64,000 nucleotides of DNA from Pomacea canaliculata. Its lineage: Eukaryota > Mollusca > Gastropoda > Architaenioglossa > Ampullariidae. The notes beneath the pieces are model-generated. The model was not told the origin of the DNA. It saw only the letters and a program-made list of their open reading frames with translations, and searched no databases. Position 1 is the first letter of the stretch. Each line of letters starts with the position of its first letter. The stretch spans positions 15,007,012 through 15,071,011 of the forward strand of contig NC_037596.1 of the NCBI RefSeq assembly GCF_003073045.1, written 5' to 3'. A program made the translations under genes and the position numbers. Positions 1 through 12,300 of the stretch are shown one piece after another.

Positions 1-699
1 CATAGCTCTAGAATAAATTTAATATACGTGCTGATGATTTCAGAATAGTATAAAATTTGACCAGCTTATTTTTACGATAATATTTCTGTGATACTGTTGT
101 AGGAAAATCACCAAATCATGAAGTCCTCTACCACCATCGGTAGGCATTAAGTGTTTCTGCTGTCTATGTGTACACCTTACATACAGGCGGTGACCATAGA
201 AATGTCAATACATTCAGTGAACCCTTTAGAGTGTGTGCTACACACCTTAAACACTCAAGTAGATCAAGGAAGTAAAAGTTCTACTCATTCGGGATTTCCC
301 GCACAGTAGTAGGTGAGATAAGCGCAGTCCTGTACACCGTGTATAATGGCCAGAAAAGCAAAATGGCGTATGAGATCGGTGAAAATATACAGAAAGAAGA
401 CAGGGGGACGGGTGAGCACATTGGTAACCAGTTAGGTTACATACTGGTGTCAATGATTCTCTAAGGACCTGCACGCACAGGTACGTTTATTTCCCTGACA
501 ATAATGTTTGAGTATAATTCCACAGATTGTAATCATCCGTGCTCGCGTGTGTCTTATTGTGTATATTTAGAAGCAGGTAGGTGTACCTACATGAACACAT
601 GTGTATCAAGCACCCAAAACAAGCATATGGACGCAGATGCAGATATATACACTGCTATTTTTATAGAAATCCGCAACCTACAAACTGATTATGTTACAT

Positions 700-1070
700 A
701 GTTTCTGTATAGTGTGCGCTAGTTGCAATTCAAGATTGTCATACTTATTTGCTATCTTGTTGTTAATGGCCTCGCACAATCTGTCAAAGCGTGTGTCGCA
801 CTACCAGCCTGGCAACTCAAATCACTCTGTACACATCAGCTTTCTCACCCTCTTATCAGACTGGAGGGGTTTGGCCATCGCTCATTCTCTTTCGCTGGCT
901 CCAGTATTTGGAATAGCCTGCCTCTGTCTCTCTGTACAGTGGGGATGCTAGGTGGTTCCTGATCTAAACTTAAACTTTTTCGGAAATATCTTATGTAATC
1001 GGTTACCTGTTACTTTTATCCCCTTGTTCCTTTAAGTTCCTGAAAATGCTCACTGTATATCATGGTCAAC
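700..1070 (+). mobile_element. LINE 3'-end fragment (reverse-transcriptase ORF tail)
   Basis: A short frame encodes RLEGFGHRSFSFAGSSIWNSLPLSL, which matches the recurrent C-terminal tail of non-LTR retrotransposon ORF2 (F.HRSFSFA.PSIWNSLP style, CR1/Jockey-type clades). It is broken by frame changes and is a short remnant. No target duplication was identified. Confidence 0.6.
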
Positions 1071-1377
1071 AACAGCAACAACAATAAGTGTATAGTGTCA
1101 GAACAACTGTTGCCTACAGTGCATAGCCTTCATCTGAACCTTTAGTTTTACTTTACTCATGTAGAGATAATAAGTTGTTTTCCCAAGTAAATAAAGGGTA
1201 AACGTCTTGTCTCTATAGTCATAAAGCGGTGTCTAGGATGTTGCCTAATCTCTAGAACAGTAGATATAAATCAGTAGCAGACATTCCCGAGGGTAAAGTA
1301 ACATAAAGCAGTATTCGTGGGCAGTCATAACTACAAACACGAGAATTTTCCCCCTTATTTCTCCTATACCTCTGGTA

Positions 1378-1975
1378 TTGGCTTTCATTTTCTTCATAAA
1401 TACCAGTCCTTCTGACTGTAAAGAGCTCAAGCGTGTCCATACATTCCTAAGGGTCTTTTTTGCAAGCAAGCGTAATCCCGTCAAATTTATTCGAAGTAAA
1501 TGTTGGTGTTGCAAATATTTTGAACTTTTTCGAGATGTTACAGTTGACAAAATAAATAGGTAAGTAAATAAAGATGTACTTTACTAAGGTTGCCTTTCAT
1601 TTCTTACGTAAAAATCTATCCCAAATTTTAATGATTTTAATTCAATGAATGGCAATGGATTGTGTATTATTGAAGAATGAACTATGCATTCAACTAAAAA
1701 AAGGAATTTTATATATTAACCTAAAAAAAAAAGACTGTTCATTTTCATTCATATGAGATTTTTGCCACTTACAGCTTATCGATGGTCAAAACGTGATACA
1801 GAATTGCAAGATATTTTGGGTAATAAATACTTTATTTTTCTGTTTTCAGTCGTTGGACGGCCATCATGAGTCGGGGCTATTCTGTTTCCCTGTCAGAGGG
1901 TCATCTAATGTTACTGCTTGATTTTACTGAACCACACCTTATTCTACTTGCCTACTCCCTGATGGAACTGTCTTG
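1378..1975 (+). other. Possible last two exons of an unidentified upstream gene
   Basis: An open frame ending CKYFELFRDVTVDKIN meets a good donor (AG/GTAAGT at about 1560). An acceptor at about 1850 (TTTTCAG) continues it in phase for some 42 codons (LSEGHLMLLLDF...) to a TGA at 1973, followed at once by AATAAA at about 1979. No homologue is recognised and no start is visible. It may be chance splicing signals in AT-rich DNA. Confidence 0.2.
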
Positions 1976-2393
1976 AGCAATAAATACACACGTATGTAAA
2001 TGGAATAAACTTTATTTTTTTTAGGAAATTAATGAAAATATGACATCTTAAACCATCTGTATATTACAAATTTAACCAAGAATAAATCAACAATACATTA
2101 CCAAAGAAAATGTATTTTCTTAAACTGATCAAAAGCCTGTCTTTCGCTGAGTTCACCTGTAACTGGATTAGCGCTAATTATTTAGAAAACCGTGTGTCTA
2201 AGCTTTTCAAGGTTTAAATTATAATCATTCAGGAAGCTATTTTAGCATTTTATTTCTGTTTACATAGAGATATGATGTTAGAAAACAGTTTATACCTAGC
2301 AATTAGAAAGTACATTTAAAAAATAAAAGTTTGATGGACATTCTTACAAAAAAATATAAAACATTTCAAAGAGTGCCACTTACACTCTACAGG

Positions 2394-3301
2394 ATGGCCA
2401 GTGAGCATCAGGAGAAGTATAAGCACGCAGTGCACGTGCTTTCTTGTTTGAATGGCGAATGCAAGCCTCACATTGAACGCCTTGTCCAGCTTCTTGAGGA
2501 GAGAGGCGTCCAATGTGTCTACCAGGCAAGGGGAGACTATGGCATTGGAGGACTCTTTGCTACTCGCTTCAAACACTTCTTTAGGATCTGCGAGAGAACC
2601 GTCATCCACATTTGTCAAGAAAGCATTGAAACGGTTTGCCTCTAACTTATATTTCAATATCTAAATGATTACCTGTTAAAAAGCCTCTTAAAGAATTACA
2701 CTTAATAAGTTTAAAGTGTTTTACTCATTTAGAAGATTTATCTACGCCCGCGAATGTTCATGGTATAATCCAAAACATTCCAAATAAACCAAAGATCAAC
2801 TTAGCGTATATACAACATAAAGAGTAATCGTACAAGCCTTTTTAGCTTGCTGTGTGGTTCCAATACAGATTAAAATATCGAATTGACGATTGACAGGAAA
2901 AAGTTGACTATTCTTCCTCTGAACAGTTTTAGTTTTTGATTTCTTTCAGGTTAAAGAATTTGAACAAATTTTGCTTGATGGCGCAGAAAAGACATCTTTC
3001 TTTCGCATCCCATGCTCTCCTTTAGATTCCTCCAAATTTATCAAGCAGTTTAACGTTTGGGATCTTAGGGATGAACCTGTATTAAAAAGGTTCATTGACG
3101 AAATTTATAAGAAAAGACGCGACAGCCTAGATCTACCCAAAGCCTTTGATGAGCCTTCCTTGCCTGTCTCATCTGACGATCGTCACAAGGTCAGCCCCAA
3201 AACATTTAAAGCTGTATCCTTCATCCACCGAGGGGCAGTGTATCCAGTCCTGCATGTAGATGAGTCTTTTCTTCTTCCATCATCAGCTGAAAAGCATATC
3301 A
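2394..3301 (+). other. Gene A exons 1-2: TIR-like N-terminal domain
   Basis: Residues about 1-160 follow the TIR alternation: a first strand (HVLSC), a helix beginning CKPHIERL, a strand and BB-loop-like stretch (GVQCVYQARGDYGIGG), a helix (FKHFFRICERT), a strand (VIHICQES), then a helix and a strand ending FRIPCSPL, and a final helix with DEPVLKRFIDEI. TIR domains act as adaptor modules or as NAD-cleaving enzymes. I cannot place a catalytic glutamate with confidence, so enzyme activity is not claimed. The exons join in phase 0 (2633 to 2950). The end of exon 2 (RGAVYPVLHVDESF) is shared with gene D. The call rests on the predicted fold pattern, not on strong sequence identity; another Rossmann-like fold is possible. 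Confidence 0.5.
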
Positions 3302-6300
3302 GTAAGTCAATTCAATCAGTTGAGACTTTTCTCGTTCCGTTTTATCGGCATTATTTCAGGTTCTTATCTTTACTCTACTTGTTTATTTTGGATAAACTTT
3401 CTGTAGCTGTATAGGATTAGTTATATCATTGCCATTATAAATAAACTGATAAATATTGGTAACATTTAATGCCTTTGCTCATGTCTGATTGTGTGACTAT
3501 GTGCTCATATTAAATATCACGGTATTCTATTAAAGAGGGTGGACCTTTTATCCCTTCTCGTCCAAGAGCATTATATAAGGTGGCCCCCTTGTAAGTAAGT
3601 GCCTTGCCGTGAATATTTAATTTTAATTTATTAATTTAATCTGTGAGCAAACAGTAATCACAGTCTTTAGTTGGTTGGCTTCTTTTCATTGTTTTTAACT
3701 CACTGGTATTTTTAAAATTTTGAATCGACATTTATAATTTCTCGTGTGTACCTCCATATTTTTCAGGAAAATCTATCCAAGGAAACATTAATCCAGAGAG
3801 ATGTCTAGACTTCAGCAAAGAAAATCCGGATGTTCTGTTCTTCATTCTGAATGAAGTTATACCGGACCTCTACAAGCAAGGGGAGATCACTCGCCTCTCA
3901 CAGTTAACAAGATCTCATCAGCCCTTACTTCGAGATCGCGCCCTTCATTACATACAGTTGCTGCTGCTTCTCAATAAGGAACCACCGTCCTGTGTCAGTG
4001 ATATGAAAGAAACAGAAACTAGCTTGTTCAGTCTGTTTTCAGATGCAGAGATTTCACAGAAGGATGAAACACTTATTAGGGTTATTGTGACTTACCTCAT
4101 GGCACTAGTCAGGTTCATCATGGCCTGCCACTCAGAAGGTAATGATGGTGAGTGCAAACGTCACCTCAATGCCATCTCTCACAGAGAAATCTTTAAGAAT
4201 CAAAAATTAGTTAAAAATGATGGAAAATCTGCCATCAAAAATACTGGCGCATTAATTAAAGTCGTGCAAAACTGCGCGCATTGCTGGCATAAGAACTCTA
4301 AGAGGCTTAACACTAAAATCATTGGCACAGAGGATTGCTCAGGAAACAAAGCAAAGCAGCTGTCATCAAAAGCACTACAACTGCTTCTCTTGGTTTCAAG
4401 TCTAATTCAGGTAAAAACATAGATATATACATTCAATTTTTGTTTTTTGAAGAAGCAAGCATTTTGTCATTTTGTGGTATAGAATGTCATACGATTCATT
4501 CACATCCATTCACATAATTGAAGATGTATACCATCTATCTAAGGAAGTTGATACAATTTCACGTTTATACCCATTCACTCAAGCAAAAAATAGTACGAAA
4601 AGTGGAGTGAAAATTTGAAAACCTTTAAACCTTGCATTTTATTATCCTATTTCTGAAACGTAGTGTTTTATATATTCCACTAGCTAAACAAAGATGGTAA
4701 CTTCGCTACGTACAGCTACCGCTTTTACCAGCTGAACCTGAAGAGGAGCACAGGGGCATCCTTATCAAAATCTTTTGAAATTATTTTAGCACATATCAAC
4801 ATTTGCGGGCTCAGAACCTTTCTTGAGCACAGAACAAGTAAGAATGAAACAGAATGCTCAAATTAGACATCTCTATTTATCTGTATATAAAATGATATAG
4901 AATGTAGATAGCGAATATGAAAGACAAAGATAAAGAAATAAGAGTGTGTAAGAGAGAGAGATTAAAGTACCATAAAGAAGCGGCATATGCATGAAATTAC
5001 ACATCTTTGTTATTATTATATTACTTCAACTTTACAATATTATGCAAAAAAAAGTAATACAAACACCGTTAACATTCAAATATAAAACATGAGCGCAAAA
5101 GTCACTTCCTATCCAGAACCTATCCATCTACACACCATCTACAGACATATATATGTATAAAAGCACATCATACCAATTAAGTCTTAATTTTTTCACCTAA
5201 CAGAGGCTCTTTTTTATATCTGTATAAATAGTTTTAATGTAAATTTTTTTTTAAATAAGTAATTCTACTCTGTAGCGACAGAAGAACTGGCATCTACATT
5301 CAGCTTTTCTGAAGGTTGCAAGGAGGCAATGAAAATTCTGTCTGAATCGCTTCTAATTCTCGACGAGCATGAAAGACCGCAGTTGCTTAGACAGCTAACG
5401 ACTCTATTTTTTCATCACAACAGTGATATACGAAACGAATCATCTAAGCTGTACAACGAGGACAAGTAAGTTTGCGATTGTATTTTGTTGTTGTTTTTTG
5501 CAGTATTGTGTACGTCTGACTCTTTGAGATGCTTTAGTATGGGTCGTTTGTATATGAGCGTATATATATGAATGCATAGAGATATTATATTAATTTGTGA
5601 GTACCAAAATCTCCAAAACCGTTTTATATATATATATATTGACCCACGTTGAGTTCTATGTGCTCATGTCCTTAACAGCATCCCGTTCGAAGTTATTGGA
5701 ATCGAGTCCAATCAAACGATTTGACTTTTACACAAGACAACCACCTCCTGCTAGCATCAGTGCATAGAAGTCAGGAGACAGAAGCAATTGATTCTCTTCA
5801 CAAGACACATTATATCTCAGTCTTTTATTAAAATAATTTGATTCATATTCTTGATATGCTTCACTCTTCAAGCACATTATATTGAGCAATCTTATGTAAA
5901 TAGTACACACAATATATGCTAATTTTTAAAATGTCATTTTGCTTTAAAATAATCATGACTTTCGTGTGTGTTACATCAAGGATTATGACCATGACACATA
6001 TTCTGTGGGAAAATCTGCTATTGACATCGAAAGATCTTGTCAGTCCGCTGATGAAAAATGACAGCCCCGAGTACTCGTTTCCAATCCACGTTGACTGGGG
6101 TTGGACAGTGGTCAAGCAAGACTTTAGTATTGAAGGAAATCACATTTTGATGCATGTGTTGTGTCCTTCAACCAAAGAGCATGAGGAAGGAGTCGAATGC
6201 AGTCCGAAAGACGAAAGATTTAATGAACTTCGACTTTTAAAGGCCCTCCAGCATCCTCACATTGTACAGCTGCAGGCCTACAGCGAAGTCTTCTGGCCAC

Positions 6301-9300
6301 AGTTCTATATCACCGAGGACTACATGATCGGAGCATTGCAAACCCTTCTCGTCAACAAAAGCCGCGAAAATAACTTTTATTCTCTAAAAGAGTAAGCATT
6401 GCTTTATGTGATTTAAAACTCTAAATATACATAATTGCAATACTGTTTTCTTTTCAAACTAAGGCCTACATTTTTTAGAGTGTCACTACTTGAATGGTTT
6501 TTATTCATGTAATCCACGTTTACTTTGATTAAATTTTTATCGTCATGAATTTAGTTAATGCCTTAGCTTTGGTCATTACTAAAGTGTATAATCCAAGGGA
6601 CAAAAATACTTCCAAAACTTTTAGAATCAAAGACATATTGCGGCAAATTGTAAATGATATTATGGTGCACGGCTTCAGGTTATTGATGTTCTTAATCGAA
6701 GCAATGGAAGGAGTGCAATACCTTCATAGCAACAACATTGTGCACAGACATCTGACGACCGCACACTTATTCATCAGCACCAGCGGGAAGGTCAAACTGA
6801 GTGGACTAATGCACGCTCGTAAACTATCACAGGACACGATTAGAGGTATGTTCGATGTTGCGTCGTAAAAACAACATTCGTGGATCGTGTGAATATTTGT
6901 ATTTGTTGTATATACCCTTTACTTCCCATTCAAATATTGAATGGCCAACCAGACCTATGCGCCTGTGGTCAACCTCTTACAATCGATAGGAGGTGTCACT
7001 GCATATTACGATCCTTGAGCAAAATAATGAGCAAGAGTTGCCTGCACATTGTCTAACACTAGTCATGTATATTATTTCTTCATATCTGCAGATTTTAATT
7101 GTTCGTTGATTCCTACGAGATGGAGTGCCCCTGAGTCCTTGAAAGAATGTCTGTTCTCCAAAACGAGTGACATGTGGATGGTCGGTCATCTTATCTATGA
7201 AGTTCTAACGCACGGCAGGCTACCATATGCCGACATAGGACTGGATGACACAGAAGTTATCCCAGTGGTGAGTTACACAAGATCATACAAAAAATAAACT
7301 TTAGTAGTAGAAACAGTTTTGTTTCCAAAGCCCGTTTCAACTACAAGGCTTTGGATGCTCTCAGCCCCTGTGAGAAGGTCAATTGGTCTCAGAAAAGCAT
7401 ATACTTATTCATCCTTGTAACGGATTATTCTTACACAATAAATACAGGGATAATTAAAAGTAATCATTATTATAAGTACAGACGATGAAAATCTGTAGTA
7501 GACATAAGCACATTGCATACAACGGAATTATAGCTGAATCGAAAATTACACGAACTTGGTTAAACAAAGTTATAATTTAAAATCTTTTTTTACTTCTTCT
7601 TTAGGTGGTAGACGGTACAAGGGTACTATGCGAAGAATCGTGCATTCCTAATCCCATCTATAAAGTTATTTCACAGCTCACGAAAACAGAACCTTCATTA
7701 CGCCTGTCAGAGGTCAAGGCTGTCATTGATGTGCTCGAAAGTGAGGAAAAGCAGATGAACAAAGGTTAGAAATGTCAATATAGCCGTAGTCCTTTGCTAC
7801 TTTTCAACTGAATTTGGGTTGATCATCTTACAAATTGATAACAAGCAAGAGACAAATAAAAGAAGTTGAAAACTCGTGAATGTAATATTAAGCTAAAGTG
7901 TTATGTGCACATTTAGGGAAAATCATCGGAAAGCTAATGCAATCACAAATTACCTCGACAGAGACTAAACTGTAATCTCCTGTAATCTCGATATCTAGAT
8001 ACACGTTAATTTTGTTTAAAAAATGAGCAATGACAATGCATTTTTCATTTTCAAATTAGTTTTTATTGTTCAACCACTTTTAATCAATCATCTTAGGAGA
8101 AATTACTTTTGCAAAAGGAAAACAAAATTAATGCCTATTTAATACACATAATATAATAATAGGAAGGATCTTGTGTGTTACCGTAAATAGAATAGCTACA
8201 GGGATGAGTATCAAACTAAAAGTATATGACACTGGCGAGATTATTTATGCCCCAATTTTTTATACCGTCCGTTTATCAATTCCTTGAATTTTTTTCTTGC
8301 AGACATGAAGAGTATGATATTTCCAGACATAAGGGGAGAAGGACAAGCAGCAACAGAGCATGGAAAGGTCATTTTGGTGTAGCAGCTGCTTCTTTGATTA
8401 GTTTAAGTCAATCAAAATACTACCTCGAATATTTTAAATACCCTTGTAAATCGTCAGAATACATTAAAATATTTTTGTTACGTGTGTCGGTTAAGTTGAC
8501 AATCGCGAGTAGTTTATATGAATGACTTTTGCTGCACATCCTGGATGAATAGCCAGACACTAGTAATTATGTTTTTTCTTGTTCTTAACAGTGAGTTTTT
8601 CAATTGACATTTATCTGATACCACTTGCATGCACACGTACACACACACTAGCACACATGTAAAAGGAATAAAGACTGTTGCCAATACGTTTCCTGTATCC
8701 CTCTCACATATAAAGCCATATTCATTTATTTAATTAGAAACAAAAGCATTCACGCACACATAGGAATCGTTAAAATATTTTTTTTTGTTATACAGGGTCC
8801 TATAGCTTCAGTGCTTAATAATATGCTGGATGCTTCAGGTAAGTAATTACCTATACTCTATATGTAATCGGTAGTTTTATATTTTAGTGATTCACACAGG
8901 TACTTTAAGCTGATAATGATAATAATATTAGTTTCATGCAATAATAATTAAATACTGTGTTTACGTTTACTTTTCTCTCGACTGCAAATGAGAACATAAG
9001 ATCTGTAAATGATTTGCCTTTCTTTTTCAATTCTATTTGTGTAAAAAGTATTAAGTCTGCGGTGGAGAGGAGAAATTTGCTATATAAATCTGCCAATTAT
9101 TATTAAGCCTAAGATATACAATTGAAGCCAAGAAAGACAGAATCATTTTTTTCATTTTTTGTCGCCCCTTTTATGCTTCCAGATGGCTTGTATAGTAAGG
9201 GAAATAATGAGGTTTTGAAGATTGAAAACTCGAAGCATCAGGTTTCTTTGGTAAGTGATGTTGCACACAAATACTTGTTCCATGAATAGCTGGTATAATT

Positions 9301-12300
9301 TAGAGACAACTATTTCAAAAACACACAAGGCGTCAGCCATTCTTACAGAGCAAATTAACTGGCTGCTTGCTCTGTACTTGGCTCAGTCTGTGGGTTCTAA
9401 TCCCTTTTGAGTAATGAAAAGGCTACGAACATTCTGAATTAAACTAGTTGTTTTGTTTGGTTCTACTTCTTTTTTCTGCTTTATCATTCTTATTCCTGTA
9501 TTCTCATTCTGGTTTTACTCAATTCCTTAGCCATGTTTGTTTTTTGTTTTATCGTAAGCTGTTCCTATCTTTCTACTTTTTTCCTTCAACTTTTTAAAAG
9601 TAAAAGATTTACTTTCCCTTTCTGTCATCAAATAAAAACGTTTTGAATGGATATATACAAATACATATTGTATATTTCTTGCCAACTTTCGATTTATGTT
9701 CTTTACACAGAGAGGTCTTATCCAAATCCAAGAAGTTTGTCCAAAAGATTTTTCCACTAGTGTCTTTTCACGCCTAACGAGTTGTCATCTCCCTGGAATC
9801 TCACCACTGATCAGTCACCCAAGAATAACTTCAGACGAAAAGCAGGAATTTGTCAGTTCATACATTTCTTTATGTGTTTTTCGTAATATTGACGAAGCCT
9901 TTTCTTTAGTATCATAAGTCAGTGAAGCAGCTAATGGAATTGTTTTTGATGATCTTCTCGTTCACATTATTTTGTTTTCATAAGCTCTATATATATTATT
10001 CAGAAAAGAGAGAGAGAAAGAAAGAGAGCACCACAAAGAGTCATTGCAGTGGCACGACTAGTAAATTAATACATGTAGAAGTAATAGAACATTCTGAAAA
10101 TTTGTATCAAATTACGGAGATTACTCTAAAAATTCTGAGAGATACTGCTAATCCTTCTCGGGTTAAAACCTTCTTTCGTCTATTAATGACTGATTAATGA
10201 CTAATATAGACAATATTAAAAATGTAAAGGGTAAAATTGAGGTAAATATAATCACTAATAAATGATAAATTCTTATATTGATTCTTCCATATATACAATG
10301 CATTTTATATATTATAGAACCCCAAACAAAAGCATGAAGTAAATAATTTTCTTTATTATGATTTTTTAAAGTCCTTTTGGCTTCCTTCAGAGCACAGTAT
10401 GTGCTCACTTGTAAATGCTGTCCATTCGTTGCTGCTGGGAAGGGACATCAAAGAGTACATCCAGTGCCTTGCAAACATTGCGTCAGTCATCGCAGACCTC
10501 CACTCACATGGACTTGTCCTTTGTGACTTCAGAGCCGACGCAATCTACGTTGAAAAGGATCCCACTGCTACAGGGCAGATGACAAAAGTGAATTGACAAA
10601 TTTCAATTAGCTATAATAAGTTATAACTGATAAACAAAACGTGAATCGTGAAGAACATGGTAAAATTAGTAAATTGTCGTCTGGCTTGTCAGTGGGTGTG
10701 AATATTTTTGTAATGGCGACTAGTTTCCAATTGCTCCTACAAGTAAAAAAACAGCTGTAATAGCATTATGGTCCTCTTGTAAAATTAAAGAACAATTATG
10801 GACACGTGTATCCGCCCTTCTACACATGTCAAAAATACATGATCATTGTTGATATTAATTTAAGGTTTTTAAATAAAAATAACAGTTTTGCAAAAGGAAT
10901 GTATTAAGCAAAATATTTTAATTCCGAAAAATACTTAAAAGAGGAAAAGTTACAATAAACTTTCAGTAAATTAGGCTCACACCATGGCCTGACTTTTTAT
11001 TAGTTAATAAGCAACACTTTTTATTCTGCCATGATTGGAAACAGGTTTTTATTTTCTTTAAACAAAAAATAAAATAAAAGAAATCATCCATCACTAACGA
11101 TGGTAAGGAAACGGGATTATTAGCGATTCTTAGAACTCAAGGAACTGCATTTGTAATATTACATAAAACTTTAGCCTATTTAATATCAATAGAGAGATGT
11201 TTGCACAAAGTCTGATTTTTTTTACTAATAAACAAAATTGTACTCAAACTTTGTCAGCATATAAAATGCATATGCATTAGTAAAAGCGTGACTTTATTAC
11301 CAACGTAAAATGTTGCAAAATATTTTCAGAAAGTGTCAGTTGTAATTAATTTGTCGTGCAGGTATGGCTTGGGTCATTGGCAAACATGCGCATCCTGCAA
11401 CCTTGTGGTGAAAAGGAAGATCAGCATATAGAAATCGCTCCTCCTCAAGACAACGAAGTTTGCGGAAGGTCTTTTTCCATCTTAAAGCGTTCTTGGTTTG
11501 AACATTTAAAAAAAATTCTTAAAATACTCCCTATGAAAAGGCTGTCATATTGTCTAGCTAAAACAACAGACAGCATGGTGTACACTTAGATATTTACTTT
11601 TTTCTCAGATTTGCAGACTTATACACACAATGAACGTAAAATCAACAAAATATATACGAAAACAAACACGTAAAAAAGCGCAAAAAATGTTAAACGACAA
11701 TAAACTAGCGGCCCTTCTAACTGAATATGTCAACAGGGCGGCACCAGAAGTTGTGAAGGATGGCCTATACTCACACGCCTCGGATGTCTTTTGTTTTGGC
11801 CAGTTGATGTGGTGGGTCATCAATGGCTTTTGTGAAGCTGAAGATCCATCCACTCAGGTAGCAAAGTGGGAACTTGTTGGTACTTTTGAGAATATAAAGA
11901 AAAGTCATTTTCTATGTTTATATTCACTAAAATCTGTAAAATACAAGGTATGAACTTGAGATAAAATGTAAATATACATTTTTAAGATAATAATATTTTA
12001 CGCAAATTTGCCAGTAAAGTAAATTCTTCTAATTCACTTTACAAGATAAGGTCTTAAAAGAGCTAGTCTGTCTTTATTTTTACCAAAATTACTTAATTCA
12101 ACGTACCTGTGGTGATTAGGAAATCAAGTTGTCTTGTTGTAACCTATTTATATCGAATTACAGGTATATAACAAAATCGAAGACATTTACGATTCGTCAC
12201 TGGGAAAGATACCACAGGCTTGTCCTCGTCACATTTACACCCTGATCAAGTGGTGTTGTCTGACAGAAAAAAATCGTCGACCCCCAATACACGTTGTGCA

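Noticed and set aside
1245-1550. 101-codon minus-strand frame
   Set aside because: No recognisable domain, no paralogue in the window and no splice or promoter signals.
2316-2657. 113-codon minus-strand frame opposite the TIR-like exon
   Set aside because: It is a shadow of the plus-strand exon; the plus-strand frame has domain-like structure and splice junctions, the minus frame has neither.
9370-9410. tRNA-like A-box and B-box words (TGGCTCAGTCTG, GGTTCTAATCC)
   Set aside because: The boxes are too close together and no cloverleaf can be formed; not called as a tRNA or SINE.
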